64,000 nucleotides of DNA, taken from Spirochaetales bacterium. GTDB lineage: Bacteria > Spirochaetota > Spirochaetia > Treponematales > Treponemataceae. The first letter of the stretch is position 1. Each line of letters begins with the position of its first letter. The notes below the pieces were generated by a model, which did not search any database, was not told the origin of the DNA, and worked only from the letters and a program-made list of their open reading frames with translations. This document shows, piece by piece, positions 1-9,028 of the stretch. The position numbers and the translations under genes were made by a program. The stretch is from contig QKEL01000009.1 in assembly GCA_003252395.1 (NCBI GenBank), positions 496,001-560,000 of the forward strand, read 5' to 3'.

Positions 1-266
1 ACGTCGTCTCCCAGACCGATCGTCACTGGGATGAGGAGCGCCGGGAAATCGCGAGGGAGACCAGGACGGGAAAGACGACGACGCGCGAGGAATGGCAGTA
101 CGCCGATGACGGGGCGCTTACCGCCAGAAAGCTTTACAAGAACGGCGTCTGCGTTTTTACGGCGGACTACGAAACCGAAACGGTCTGGACGGAGACCGTA
201 TACTCGGACGGATCGCCGCTTCACTCGCAGCGGTTCGTAGACGGTAAAAAGGCGGCAAAACCGTGA
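1..266 (+). CDS. C-terminal end of an unidentified protein (5' end outside window)
   Basis: An open frame enters from the left edge (codons in phase with position 3) and stops at the TGA at 264-266. About 87 residues are visible. The part with EEWQYADDGALTARKLYKNG and later SDGSPLHSQRF resembles the short Y-x-x-G-x-L-x-x repeats of MORN/YwqK-like proteins, but this is too little to name a family. The stop overlaps the GTG start of the next gene (GTGA), so it is probably the upstream member of the exporter operon. Confidence 0.6.
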   Translation, partial: VVSQTDRHWDEERREIARETRTGKTTTREEWQYADDGALTARKLYKNGVCVFTADYETETVWTETVYSDGSPLHSQRFVDGKKAAKP

Positions 267-1540
267 AGAACAATAACGCCTGGCTTCTCTTCGTGGCTTC
301 CCGATTCGGTTCGGTGGACCGCAAGGGCCGTTCGGCCGCGACCAACCTGCTTTCTTCGCTCGGAATCGCCTTTGGCGTCACGGCGCTTATCGTTATCCTC
401 GCGGTGATGAACGGCTTTCAACAGGGCTATATCAAAAGCATTTTGGAGACCAGCTCGTACCACGCCCGGCTTAACCTTCCCTCCGGCGCGGTCGAACAGG
501 TACTGGGCATGGACGGGGTTAGGGCGGCGGTTCCCTTTCGGGACATACAAACGCTGATACTGGGGAATTTTTCGCGGCAGTCCGGATGCGTGCTTCGCGC
601 CCTTCCACCCGATACGGAAGCCCGGGACCCTGCTTTCGCGGCGGAAACGTCCATGGTCTCGGGCGCGTTCGACCTTGACGACGATCATTCCATCGTCCTC
701 GGATACGAACTGGCCTGGGCCTTGCGGTCCAAGGTTGGCGATACGGTATCCCTCGTCGCGGTTGCCGGCGGCGCCGACGCGGACCTTTTCCCCGCCGACG
801 CGGACATGACGGTGCGGGGAATCTTTAAGACGGGGTACGGCCCTATCGACGCGGGCTACGCATACGTTTCGACCGATGCCGGAATACGGCTCTCGGGCGA
901 ACTCGATACGAGGGTGATCGGGGTGAAGCTGGAAAATCCTGACAACGATTCCCGTTTTTTGCGGGAAGCGGAAAGGGCGTTCCCCCAAAGCGCGCCGGAG
1001 TCGTGGAGGGTATTCAACCGCGCGTACTTCGGCGCGTTGAAGATCGAGAAAAACATGCTGATGTTCCTGGTCATTCTCATATTCGCCGTCGTGGCAGTGA
1101 ACATATTCCATGGCATGCGCCGTTCGGTGCTAGAAAGGAAGGAGGAAATCGCGGTGCTTTCCGCGCTGGGCGCCCGTCCCCTTTCCATTCGCCTGGTTTT
1201 CCTTTTAAACGGGCTCGGTACGGGCCTTGCGGGAAGCTTTCTCGGGCTTATCGCGGGGCTGTTCATTTCGGTGCATATCAACGGGGTTTTTTCGCTGGCT
1301 GAACAGGCCGTGAACTTCGCGAACCTGATCGCAGCCGCGGTGGCGGGCACGGATCCCAAGACGGATTTCGCGCTTTTCAGTCCCCAGTACTTTTATATGG
1401 ATTTCATTCCGATCCGTATCTTCCTTTCGGAGACGGTCGCGGTGTTTACTTTCGGAATTCTTTCGGCGGCGGGTGCCGCATGGTTCGCGAGCGGCTCCGT
1501 GCTCCGAATGAAACCCGCGGAGGTAATGCGTTATGAGTGA
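263..1540 (+). CDS. lolC: LolC/LolE-type ABC transporter permease (first permease)
   Basis: This 425-residue FtsX/MacB-fold permease has one N-terminal membrane helix (about residues 29-52), a large periplasmic domain, and three C-terminal helices (about 265-285, 310-337 and 388-412). The GTG start at 263 overlaps the preceding stop by four bases. It is followed by an ATPase and a second permease of the same fold. That permease-ATPase-permease order is typical of the Lol exporter, which extracts lipoproteins from the inner membrane for transfer to the outer membrane. Lipoprotein export is inferred from family and gene order; a MacB-like export role is the alternative. Confidence 0.85.
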   Translation: MKNNNAWLLFVASRFGSVDRKGRSAATNLLSSLGIAFGVTALIVILAVMNGFQQGYIKSILETSSYHARLNLPSGAVEQVLGMDGVRAAVPFRDIQTLILGNFSRQSGCVLRALPPDTEARDPAFAAETSMVSGAFDLDDDHSIVLGYELAWALRSKVGDTVSLVAVAGGADADLFPADADMTVRGIFKTGYGPIDAGYAYVSTDAGIRLSGELDTRVIGVKLENPDNDSRFLREAERAFPQSAPESWRVFNRAYFGALKIEKNMLMFLVILIFAVVAVNIFHGMRRSVLERKEEIAVLSALGARPLSIRLVFLLNGLGTGLAGSFLGLIAGLFISVHINGVFSLAEQAVNFANLIAAAVAGTDPKTDFALFSPQYFYMDFIPIRIFLSETVAVFTFGILSAAGAAWFASGSVLRMKPAEVMRYE

Positions 1541-2213
1541 GACCGCGCTTTCCGTTTCTAACCTTTCAAAACGATTCCATACGGGTTTCGAGGAATTGGT
1601 TATTTTCGAGAACCTGAACTTCAGCGTGCCCCGCGCCAGTAAAATTGCCATAACCGGGGAATCGGGGTGCGGAAAAAGCACGCTGCTAAACATTCTCGGT
1701 GGACTGGAATCGCCCAGCGAGGGGACGGTGCGCTCGGGGCCCTACGAGGTTTCATCCCTCGACGAAAAGGGCCTTACCGCCTATCGAGGAGGGTATCTCG
1801 GGCTCGTTTTTCAGTTCCATTATCTGCTGAAGGATTTTACCGCCCTGGAAAACGTCATGCTTCCCGCGCTGATGGCGGGGCTAAGCCGCCGAGAGGCGAC
1901 GGAACGCGCCAGACAGCTCCTCTCGGACGTCAGGCTGGAGCATCGTCTCGACCATCTGCCGTCGCGGATGAGCGGCGGCGAGCGGCAAAGGGCGGCCGTC
2001 GCGCGCTCGCTGGTCAATTCCCCATCCCTCATACTCGCGGACGAGCCGACGGGAAACCTGGATCCGGAAAATTCCGCCCTGGTCAGGGATATACTGTTCG
2101 AAGTGGTAACCAGGTACGGCAAAACACTGATCCTCGTCACCCACGACCGGGAAATCGCGGGACTGGCCGATCACGCCTGGCGGCTCACCAAAGAAGGCTT
2201 GGTTACCCCATGA
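1533..2213 (+). CDS. lolD: LolD-type ABC transporter ATP-binding protein
   Basis: The 226-residue ABC ATPase has a complete motif set: Walker A GESGCGKST at residues 42-50, Q-loop Gln at about 94, signature SGGERQ at about 147-152 and Walker B LILADEP at about 166-172, followed by the GNLD of the LolD/MacB subfamily. Its ATG lies inside the 3' end of the upstream permease gene (8-base overlap), and its stop overlaps the next start. The three genes are therefore surely co-translated. It should power the two flanking permeases. Confidence 0.92.
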   Translation: MSETALSVSNLSKRFHTGFEELVIFENLNFSVPRASKIAITGESGCGKSTLLNILGGLESPSEGTVRSGPYEVSSLDEKGLTAYRGGYLGLVFQFHYLLKDFTALENVMLPALMAGLSRREATERARQLLSDVRLEHRLDHLPSRMSGGERQRAAVARSLVNSPSLILADEPTGNLDPENSALVRDILFEVVTRYGKTLILVTHDREIAGLADHAWRLTKEGLVTP

Positions 2214-3544
2214 GGCTTTCGCTCTCTATTACGTTGTCCTTGCGGTTCCTCGGGTTCGGGGCCGGCTCGTCCGAGTCGAACGCCCGCAGAAGCCTCTACG
2301 GGGCCATGGCGGGCATTGGGCTGAGCCTCGTTCCCCTTATCGTGGTCCTCGTGGTCGCCAACGGCATGATCGAGGGAATATCCGCCAGGATCATCGAGCT
2401 CTCGACCTCCCATCTACGGCTAACGGATTACGCTGCCATTTCGCCGATCGCCGATAATCCCGCGTCTTTGCAGCGTTTTGCCGAATCGCTCGTCGCCAAC
2501 GACGGAACCGGCCAAATTACCGGCGCGTGGGCGGAGCGAAACGGAACGGGTATCGTCATAGGTCCAAAGGGAAGGAGCGGGGGAACGGTACGGGCGATAC
2601 AGCCCGATTTTATCGCCGATCCGGCCGTGGCCGGCCTCTTTCGGGCGGTGGGCGGCGACCTCTCCCTTGCCGGACCCCGCGACGCGCTGTTGGGCGAAAA
2701 GCTCGCCGAGGAAACGGGATTGGGCGTGGGAGATCGATTTCGGCTGCTCACCCTTTCCCTTCGTCCCGACGGGACGAAAATTCCCCGCTTTACCTCATGG
2801 ACCGTCACGGGCATCGTTTCCTCAGGCTACCGCGAATTGGACGCGTTATGGGTTTTCCTTCCCTACGAGACGGGCTTCGCGGCCATGTCGCGCGAATCGT
2901 CCTCGACCTTCATAAGCGTAAGGACCCGCGACGCCTTCGGGAAACTCGACGCCGTCCGGTACGGGCTCATGCGGTCGGCCCCGGAAGGCTTCAACGTTTT
3001 AAGCTGGGACGAATTGAACCGCGGGCAATTCCAGACCTTCAATACCACGCGCACCCTGTTGCTCTTCATCATGTTCCTCATCGTGCTGGTAGCGACGGTG
3101 AACGTCTCCTCGGCGGTGGTCATGCTCGTCATGGAACGGCGCCGGGACACGGCCATTTTAAAAAGCACCGGAACCGATGCGGCGACCATTTCGTTCGCCT
3201 TCGTTCTCGCGGGCTTTATGACGGGGCTCGGGGGCGTTCTGGTCGGCATACCGTTGGGAACCCTTGCCGCGCTCCACGTCAACGGGCTTTTTTCCGCGAT
3301 GGAATGGGGACTTAACCTCGCGAACCGGTTGTGGTATATACTGTTCCCGTCGGGCCTCGCCTCTCCGCCAAACATACACGTCCTTGACCCGGAGTATTAT
3401 TTACAGGTAATTCCCGTGACCTTGAGCTTGAGGGACTTAGTCTTGATCGCGTGCGGTACGCTCCTTCTGTCGGTTATCGTATCCCTCGTCCCGGCGGCGA
3501 AGGGGGCGGGAGAAAAGCCCATCGAGACGATGAGGAAATTCTGA
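2210..3544 (+). CDS. lolE: LolC/LolE-type ABC transporter permease (second permease)
   Basis: A 444-residue permease with the same layout as the first: an N-terminal helix around residues 30-55, a periplasmic domain, then three C-terminal helices. The ATG at 2210 overlaps the lolD stop as ATGA; a much longer open frame upstream is only the shadow of lolD. The last base of its stop codon is the first base of the next start (TGATG). Together with the two preceding genes it forms a LolCDE-like exporter with two distinct permeases rather than a homodimer. Confidence 0.86.
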   Translation: MRLSLSITLSLRFLGFGAGSSESNARRSLYGAMAGIGLSLVPLIVVLVVANGMIEGISARIIELSTSHLRLTDYAAISPIADNPASLQRFAESLVANDGTGQITGAWAERNGTGIVIGPKGRSGGTVRAIQPDFIADPAVAGLFRAVGGDLSLAGPRDALLGEKLAEETGLGVGDRFRLLTLSLRPDGTKIPRFTSWTVTGIVSSGYRELDALWVFLPYETGFAAMSRESSSTFISVRTRDAFGKLDAVRYGLMRSAPEGFNVLSWDELNRGQFQTFNTTRTLLLFIMFLIVLVATVNVSSAVVMLVMERRRDTAILKSTGTDAATISFAFVLAGFMTGLGGVLVGIPLGTLAALHVNGLFSAMEWGLNLANRLWYILFPSGLASPPNIHVLDPEYYLQVIPVTLSLRDLVLIACGTLLLSVIVSLVPAAKGAGEKPIETMRKF

Positions 3545-4032
3545 TGAAATGCGATATTTGCCGGCAGCGTCCCGCCGTGATTTTCGTTCAGCAAGTGAGC
3601 CGAGGCTCCTCCGTGGAACTCCATTTATGCGAGCTTTGCGCCAAGGAACGGGGCTATAAAATCAACGAGGACCGAATCGATATTTCCCTGGGAGGCCTCT
3701 TCTCCGAGGCGCTTTCGGGAGACCGCAAAAAAGAAAGCGTGCCTTCATGCCCGGATTGCGGCACGACCCTTGAGGACATACGAAGGAAAAAACAGGTAGG
3801 CTGCGCTTCTTGCTACCGGGAATTCCGCGCCGAGATAAGCGCCTTGATGCGGTCCGAGGGCTTTGAGTCGGGCTACGAGGGAACCTTGCCGGAAAAGCTG
3901 GAGGCCTTCAGGCAAACGCCTCCCGATCCGGAAAACCTCCGAAAGGAGCTTCAGCGCGCCATTGACGCCGAAGATTACGAACTGGCGGCGTACTATCGCG
4001 ACAGGATCCGGGCCCTGGGAGGAAATTCGTGA
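3544..4032 (+). CDS. mcsA: McsA-like zinc-finger activator of the protein arginine kinase
   Basis: A 162-residue protein with two CxxC zinc-binding pairs at the N-terminus (Cys 3/6 and 29/32), a second set at Cys 69/72 and 87/90, and a C-terminal UVR-type helical motif (about residues 133-160). This is the standard McsA architecture. McsA binds and activates McsB. The start at 3544 follows the exporter operon with a one-base stop/start overlap. No ctsR gene lies between the exporter genes and mcsA, unlike Bacillus, so heat-shock control by CtsR is not evident here. Confidence 0.92.
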   Translation: MKCDICRQRPAVIFVQQVSRGSSVELHLCELCAKERGYKINEDRIDISLGGLFSEALSGDRKKESVPSCPDCGTTLEDIRRKKQVGCASCYREFRAEISALMRSEGFESGYEGTLPEKLEAFRQTPPDPENLRKELQRAIDAEDYELAAYYRDRIRALGGNS

Positions 4033-5114
4033 ACGCTTCCACCCGAGATACCTGGTACGTGCAAGAAGGGCCGCAAAACGACGTTATCCTCTCCAGTCGC
4101 GTACGGCTTTCCCGAAACCTCTCCGGTTTCGTCTTTCCCGCCGCCATAAAATCAGACGACGCCGAACGGGTGGAATCGCTCGTTTTCGACGCCTTTAACC
4201 AGAGCGCGGAAAAGGAACGCTACCAGATGGTCCGCATGTCCGCCCTGGATCCCCTCGGGAAGCGCATTCTCGCCGAACGGGGCATCGTCGCCGCCGAATC
4301 GGGCAACGAACCGTGGCGGGGCATCGTGATTCGGTCGGACGGCATGCTGTCGGCCACCGTCAATATGACCGATCACGTAAAGGTCTCCTGCTTTACCGCG
4401 GGGCTGGACCTGCGCAAGGCGCTTGCCGAGGTCGTCGCCGCCGAGGCTGAATTGGCCTCGCGCCTCCAGTTTTCCGCTACCAGGGATTTCGGCTATCTGA
4501 CCGCGCGCATCGAGGACGTGGGTTCCGGCATGAAGGTTTCGGCCCTTCTGTGCCTGCCGGCGCTCTGCGCGAGCGGCCTCATCGACCGGGCGATCCGGGA
4601 CTGTCTCGGAAACGGGTTCGCCGTCCAGGGGTATTATGCCCAGGGCGGGGAAAAATCCCTGGGATTCCTGTATCGGCTCTCCCTTTTCTCGGCCTCGGGC
4701 GGGGATCAGGAAAGCCAGCTCGCCCGGGTGGAGCAGGGCGCTTCGCGGCTCGCTGAGCTGGAACGCAAAACGCGGAAGGAACTTTTTTCGCAACGGCCGA
4801 CCCTGGTGGAAGACACCGTTTACCGCGCCATCGTAACGGCGAAATACGCGCGTTATTTGCCGTTCGCGGAGGCGGTGGAGCTTTTGGGAAACATTCGGTA
4901 CGGCGCCGACCTGGGCCTCGTGACGGGCATAGGGAACGTGGACCTCACGGCCCTCCTGTATCGGGTCCAAAACGCGCATCTCGGCTTTGTTATTTTGGGC
5001 GGAAGTATTATCATTGAAGGAGACGTTCAATCCGAGGAATCGAGATTGGACCGTCTCCGCGCGATGGTTATCCAGGAAGTCCTCAAGGATGCCGATATAC
5101 GCGAGAGGAGATAA
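4029..5114 (+). CDS. mcsB: Protein arginine kinase McsB
   Basis: This 361-residue member of the ATP:guanido phosphotransferase family opens with the nucleotide-binding LSSRVRLSRNLSGFVFP segment (about residues 20-36). McsB phosphorylates arginine on damaged proteins, which marks them for ClpC-ClpP. The GTG start at 4029 overlaps the mcsA stop by four bases, and clpC starts six bases after the mcsB stop. The three products form one protein-quality module. Confidence 0.93.
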   Translation: MNASTRDTWYVQEGPQNDVILSSRVRLSRNLSGFVFPAAIKSDDAERVESLVFDAFNQSAEKERYQMVRMSALDPLGKRILAERGIVAAESGNEPWRGIVIRSDGMLSATVNMTDHVKVSCFTAGLDLRKALAEVVAAEAELASRLQFSATRDFGYLTARIEDVGSGMKVSALLCLPALCASGLIDRAIRDCLGNGFAVQGYYAQGGEKSLGFLYRLSLFSASGGDQESQLARVEQGASRLAELERKTRKELFSQRPTLVEDTVYRAIVTAKYARYLPFAEAVELLGNIRYGADLGLVTGIGNVDLTALLYRVQNAHLGFVILGGSIIIEGDVQSEESRLDRLRAMVIQEVLKDADIRERR

Positions 5115-5120
5115 CGCAAA

Positions 5121-7646
5121 GTGTTCAAGGGTTTATCGCAACGCGCGCAAAAGCTGCTTACCATACAGAGCCAGGAAGAGGCGAAGCGTTCCAACGCGGA
5201 TCAGCTCCTGCCCGAGCACGTCCTTCTCGCCGTGATACAGGGCGCGGACAGCACCGCGTTTTCGGTTTTGCAAGCCCTGAAGGTGAATCTTCTGTCCCTT
5301 CAGCTCCAGCTTGAACAGTCCCTTCCCCCCCGGTCCGGAACCATCGTATTCGGGGACATACCGCCGTCCCGCCGGCTGAGGGCCATGCTCGACGCGGCCT
5401 CCATCGAGGCGCGGTCGCTTCGGCACGATTATATCGGAACGGAACATATCCTTTTGGCCTGCATCCGGGAAAACCAGAGCGTGGCCCATCAGTTTTTCGA
5501 GAAAGAATCGCTGTCGGTGGACGAGGTACGGAAAGCGGTGCAGGACGCCACGGTCTCCCGGGATACCTCCCTCGTGACGCGGCAACGCCGGGTACAGGGC
5601 CCGGAAACGCCGCCGGTCGCGAAGAACGCGAGCCTTTTGGCGGAATACAGCAAGGACCTCACCGCCATGAGCCGCGAGGGAAAGCTTGACCCCGTCGTGG
5701 GCCGCCAGCACGAGATACAGCGCGTTATCCAGATTCTTTCCCGAAGGAACAAGAACAATCCCGTGCTCATCGGCGAACCGGGGGTCGGTAAAACCGCCAT
5801 CGTCGAGGGCCTGGCGGAACGCATCGTTTCCGAGCAGATTCCCCGGAACCTGGTGGGAAAGCGACTTTTGGTACTGGACCTCGCGTCGGTGATCGCCGGG
5901 ACTAAATACCGGGGAGAATTCGAGGAACGGCTCAAGAAAATAATGAAAGAAATCGGCGAGGCGGGAAACATAATCCTGTTTATCGACGAGCTCCATACGA
6001 TAATCGGCGCCGGCGGCGCGGAAGGCGCCATGGACGCCTCGAATATGCTCAAGCCCGCCCTGGCCCGGGGCGACCTGCAGTGCATCGGCGCCACGACACT
6101 GGCGGAATACCGGAAGTACTTCGAGAAAGACGCCGCGCTGGAACGGAGGTTCCAGACCGTTCTCGTGAAGGAACCCGACGCTGAGGCGACCCTGCGGATT
6201 CTGGAGGGCATTAAGGCCCGCTATGAATCGCACCATAACGTGCGCTATACCGAGGAAACGCTGAAAACCATCGTTGACCTGTCCCGCCGGTATCTCACCG
6301 ACCGTTTCTTTCCCGACAAGGCCATCGACGTTCTGGACGAGGCCGGCGCCATGAAGAAGATAGAAGGCGACGTTCGTCCCTCGGAAATCTCTTCCCTCGA
6401 AGAGAGGATCGTCGGCCTCGGCGAGGAGAAAAAAGAGCTCGTGCTCACGCAGAACTACGAGCGGGCCGCCCTGGTCCGCGACGAGGTGAGGCGGCTTAGG
6501 CAGGAAGTGGAGGATATCCGCAAGCGCTGGCAAAACCCGGAACCGGGCGACGCGAACGTGGTTACCCCCCAGGACGTGTGCGCCATCCTTTCCGTCATGA
6601 CCGGAATTCCCGCCAGCTCGCTGAGCGAAACCGAGGCGGCGCGCCTGGTGAATCTCGAGAACGAGCTCCACAAGACGGTCATCGGCCAGGAAGACGCCAT
6701 CGCGTCCATATCCAGCGCCATACGAAGGTCCCGCGCGGGCATTTCGTCTACCCGACGTCCGCTGGGCTCATTCATCTTCCTCGGGCCGACCGGCGTGGGT
6801 AAGACCCTGTTGGCCAAAACCCTCGCGAAGTTCCTCTTCGGCTCCGAGGAATCCCTGGTGCGGATCGATATGAGCGACTACATGGAAAAGCACAACGCGT
6901 CTCGGCTGGTGGGCGCGCCCCCCGGTTACGTCGGTTTCGAGGACGGCGGCGTGCTTACGGAAAAGATCCGCCGCAACCCCTACGCGGTGGTATTGCTCGA
7001 CGAGATAGAAAAGGCCCATCCCGACGTCTTTAACCTGCTCCTCCAGGTCTTGGAGGAAGGCGAGCTTAAGGATAACCTGGGGCATACGGTTAACTTTCGC
7101 AACACGGTAATCATCATGACGAGCAACGCCGGTTCGCGCGCGATCTCGAAGGAAAACCGGTTGGGATTCTCCGTGGGCGAATCCGGAATCCTCGACTACG
7201 CCGATATCCGCTCGGGCGCCCTGGAAGAACTCAAGCGCATGTTCAATCCCGAATTCATCAACCGGGTAGACGATATTATCGTGTTCAACGCCCTGGACCG
7301 CAAAGAGGTCTCGGCCATTCTCGATATACAGATCGCCGAACTGGCCTCGCGGCTGGCGGAGCAGCGGATCGACTTGGTCATCCGCCCGGCGGCGCGCAAT
7401 TACCTCGTCGAGAACGGCTATGAGCCCGTTTTCGGGGCCCGGCCCATGCGCCGCCTTATCCAAAGGGAAATCGAGGACCCCGCGTCATTCCTTATCATTT
7501 CCGGAAAGGTCGGCCCCGGGGACACCCTTCGGGTGGATTCAAAATCCGGCGTCCTATCGGTACGGGTAAAAAAAGCTGAGCCAATACGCATAATGGCGGA
7601 AATACCGCGGGAAGAGACCCGCGAAACCTGCGAGAAACAACAGTGA
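5121..7646 (+). CDS. clpC: ClpC AAA+ unfoldase
   Basis: An 841-residue class-1 Hsp100. It has the double Clp N-domain (about 1-145), a first AAA+ module with Walker A GEPGVGKT near residue 218 and FIDELH Walker B, a UVR/M-domain coiled coil around 440-475, and a second AAA+ module with GPTGVGKT near 554 and LLDEIEKAHPDV. The M-domain separates ClpC from ClpA and is what McsA/McsB-type adaptors engage. The start is GTG at 5121. It works with ClpP, which is not in this window. Confidence 0.95.
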   Translation: MFKGLSQRAQKLLTIQSQEEAKRSNADQLLPEHVLLAVIQGADSTAFSVLQALKVNLLSLQLQLEQSLPPRSGTIVFGDIPPSRRLRAMLDAASIEARSLRHDYIGTEHILLACIRENQSVAHQFFEKESLSVDEVRKAVQDATVSRDTSLVTRQRRVQGPETPPVAKNASLLAEYSKDLTAMSREGKLDPVVGRQHEIQRVIQILSRRNKNNPVLIGEPGVGKTAIVEGLAERIVSEQIPRNLVGKRLLVLDLASVIAGTKYRGEFEERLKKIMKEIGEAGNIILFIDELHTIIGAGGAEGAMDASNMLKPALARGDLQCIGATTLAEYRKYFEKDAALERRFQTVLVKEPDAEATLRILEGIKARYESHHNVRYTEETLKTIVDLSRRYLTDRFFPDKAIDVLDEAGAMKKIEGDVRPSEISSLEERIVGLGEEKKELVLTQNYERAALVRDEVRRLRQEVEDIRKRWQNPEPGDANVVTPQDVCAILSVMTGIPASSLSETEAARLVNLENELHKTVIGQEDAIASISSAIRRSRAGISSTRRPLGSFIFLGPTGVGKTLLAKTLAKFLFGSEESLVRIDMSDYMEKHNASRLVGAPPGYVGFEDGGVLTEKIRRNPYAVVLLDEIEKAHPDVFNLLLQVLEEGELKDNLGHTVNFRNTVIIMTSNAGSRAISKENRLGFSVGESGILDYADIRSGALEELKRMFNPEFINRVDDIIVFNALDRKEVSAILDIQIAELASRLAEQRIDLVIRPAARNYLVENGYEPVFGARPMRRLIQREIEDPASFLIISGKVGPGDTLRVDSKSGVLSVRVKKAEPIRIMAEIPREETRETCEKQQ

Positions 7647-8941
7647 TTTTTTCTTCATTCGGAACCAAACTCACCGCAGAATCGGGGATTTTGCAATTGA
7701 TGGACGATCTCGGGCGCCCCTTGCCCGAAGGCGTGACGCCCTACCGGCTGGGCGGCGGAAACCCGGCCAGGGTTCCCGCCGTGGAAGCGGCCTACCGCCG
7801 CGCGATGGAGCGGCTGCTTTCCGACGGCGATTCGTTCGAGCGGGCTATCAGCCAATATGACCCGCCTCAGGGGCGTTTGCGCTTTATCGAGTCCTTGGCG
7901 GAATTCTTCAATCGGGAATACGGCTGGAACGTCGGTCCCAAGAACATCGCCATAACCAACGGCAGCCAAAGCGCCTTCTTTTTTCTGTTTAACCTTCTTT
8001 CGGGCGACGGCCCGAAACGCCGAACCATACTGTTCCCCCTCGTGCCCGAGTATATCGGCTACGCGGATCAGGGCATCGAGCCCGATACCTTCGTGACCCT
8101 TCCGTCGCGGGTGGAGATTCTGGGTGACCATGAATTCAAGTATCGGCTCGACGTGGACCTGGTTCGTTCCTATATGGCCGAGCACCCCGAGGTGGCGGCG
8201 ATATGCGTTTCCCGTCCGACCAACCCCACCGGCAACGTTTTGACCAACGGGGAAATTGCGGCGCTTTCGGATATCGCCCAGGGTCACGGCGTTCCGCTCA
8301 TGGTGGATAACGCCTACGGCATGCCCTTCCCGGACATTATCTTTCCCGAATATATCGAGGGTACTCCGGCGCCCGCCTGGAACGAAAACACCATCCTTTC
8401 CATGAGCCTTTCCAAAATCGGGCTCCCCGCCCTCAGGACCGGTATCGTGGTGGCGAACGAAAGAATCGTAGAATCCCTCGCTGCCCTCAATTCCATCGTT
8501 TCCCTCGCCTCCGGCTCCCTGGGGCAGGTGCTGGCGGAGGATCTGGTGCATAGCGGCGAATTGAAACGGCTCGCGACAAACGAAGTGCAGCCTTTTTACC
8601 GCGCAAAGTCCCTTGCTGCCCAGGAATACCTCCACGGGGCCATGGAGGGGCGCGCGTACATGTGCCATAGAAACGAGGGATCCATGTTTTTATGGCTTTA
8701 CTTCGACGATCTCGCGAGCGGGACCAGGGACCTATACCTGCGGCTGAAGGAGCGGGGCGTGGTCGTGGTTCCGGGAGAGTATTTTTTCTTCGGCTCGGAA
8801 AAGGGCTCAGGGGCGGAAATAGCCTGGAAGGAGCACCCGCACCGGCATAAATGCGTGCGCATAAATTACGCGCGCCCCGAAGGGGAAGTGCGGGACGGCC
8901 TCCGGATAATCGCCGAGGTATCGGCTTCGCTTCGCCGATAA
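7643..8941 (+). CDS. avtA: Valine-pyruvate aminotransferase, AvtA type
   Basis: A 432-residue fold-type I PLP aminotransferase matching the AvtA signature from the first residues (IFSSFGTKLTAESGI, then LGGGNPA, AITNGSQSAFFFLFNL, VSRPTNPTGNV). The PLP lysine is in MSLSKIG at about residue 258. AvtA transfers an amino group between valine and pyruvate or alanine. The GTG start overlaps the clpC stop by four bases, so it rides on the quality-control operon although no functional link is obvious. A strong terminator follows. Confidence 0.9.
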   Translation: MIFSSFGTKLTAESGILQLMDDLGRPLPEGVTPYRLGGGNPARVPAVEAAYRRAMERLLSDGDSFERAISQYDPPQGRLRFIESLAEFFNREYGWNVGPKNIAITNGSQSAFFFLFNLLSGDGPKRRTILFPLVPEYIGYADQGIEPDTFVTLPSRVEILGDHEFKYRLDVDLVRSYMAEHPEVAAICVSRPTNPTGNVLTNGEIAALSDIAQGHGVPLMVDNAYGMPFPDIIFPEYIEGTPAPAWNENTILSMSLSKIGLPALRTGIVVANERIVESLAALNSIVSLASGSLGQVLAEDLVHSGELKRLATNEVQPFYRAKSLAAQEYLHGAMEGRAYMCHRNEGSMFLWLYFDDLASGTRDLYLRLKERGVVVVPGEYFFFGSEKGSGAEIAWKEHPHRHKCVRINYARPEGEVRDGLRIIAEVSASLRR

Positions 8942-8968
8942 CGCGGTTTTTTTAACTCCCTAGAACGC

Positions 8969-9014
8969 AAAAAAAAGCCCGGCTTCCGCCTACGGAACGC
9001 CGGGACTTTTTTTT
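8969..9014. terminator. Bidirectional intrinsic terminator between avtA and glgC
   Basis: An A-tract (8969-8976), a GC-rich stem (AGCCCGGC pairing with GCCGGGACT, one mismatch), an inner TTCCG/CGGAA stem and a T8 tract at 9007-9014 form a hairpin that can terminate transcription in both directions. It sits between two convergent genes, as expected. Confidence 0.9.
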
Positions 9015-9028
9015 GTGGGGCTTTCCCG

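Noticed and set aside
1667-2209. Upstream extension of the second Lol permease frame
   Set aside because: It only reads through lolD in another frame; the ATGA overlap at 2210 gives the expected N-terminal membrane helix.
5133-6671. Long minus-strand open frame opposite clpC (about 512 codons)
   Set aside because: It is a high-GC mirror of clpC with no motifs, no ribosome-binding site and Arg/His/Gly-rich composition; clpC is certain.
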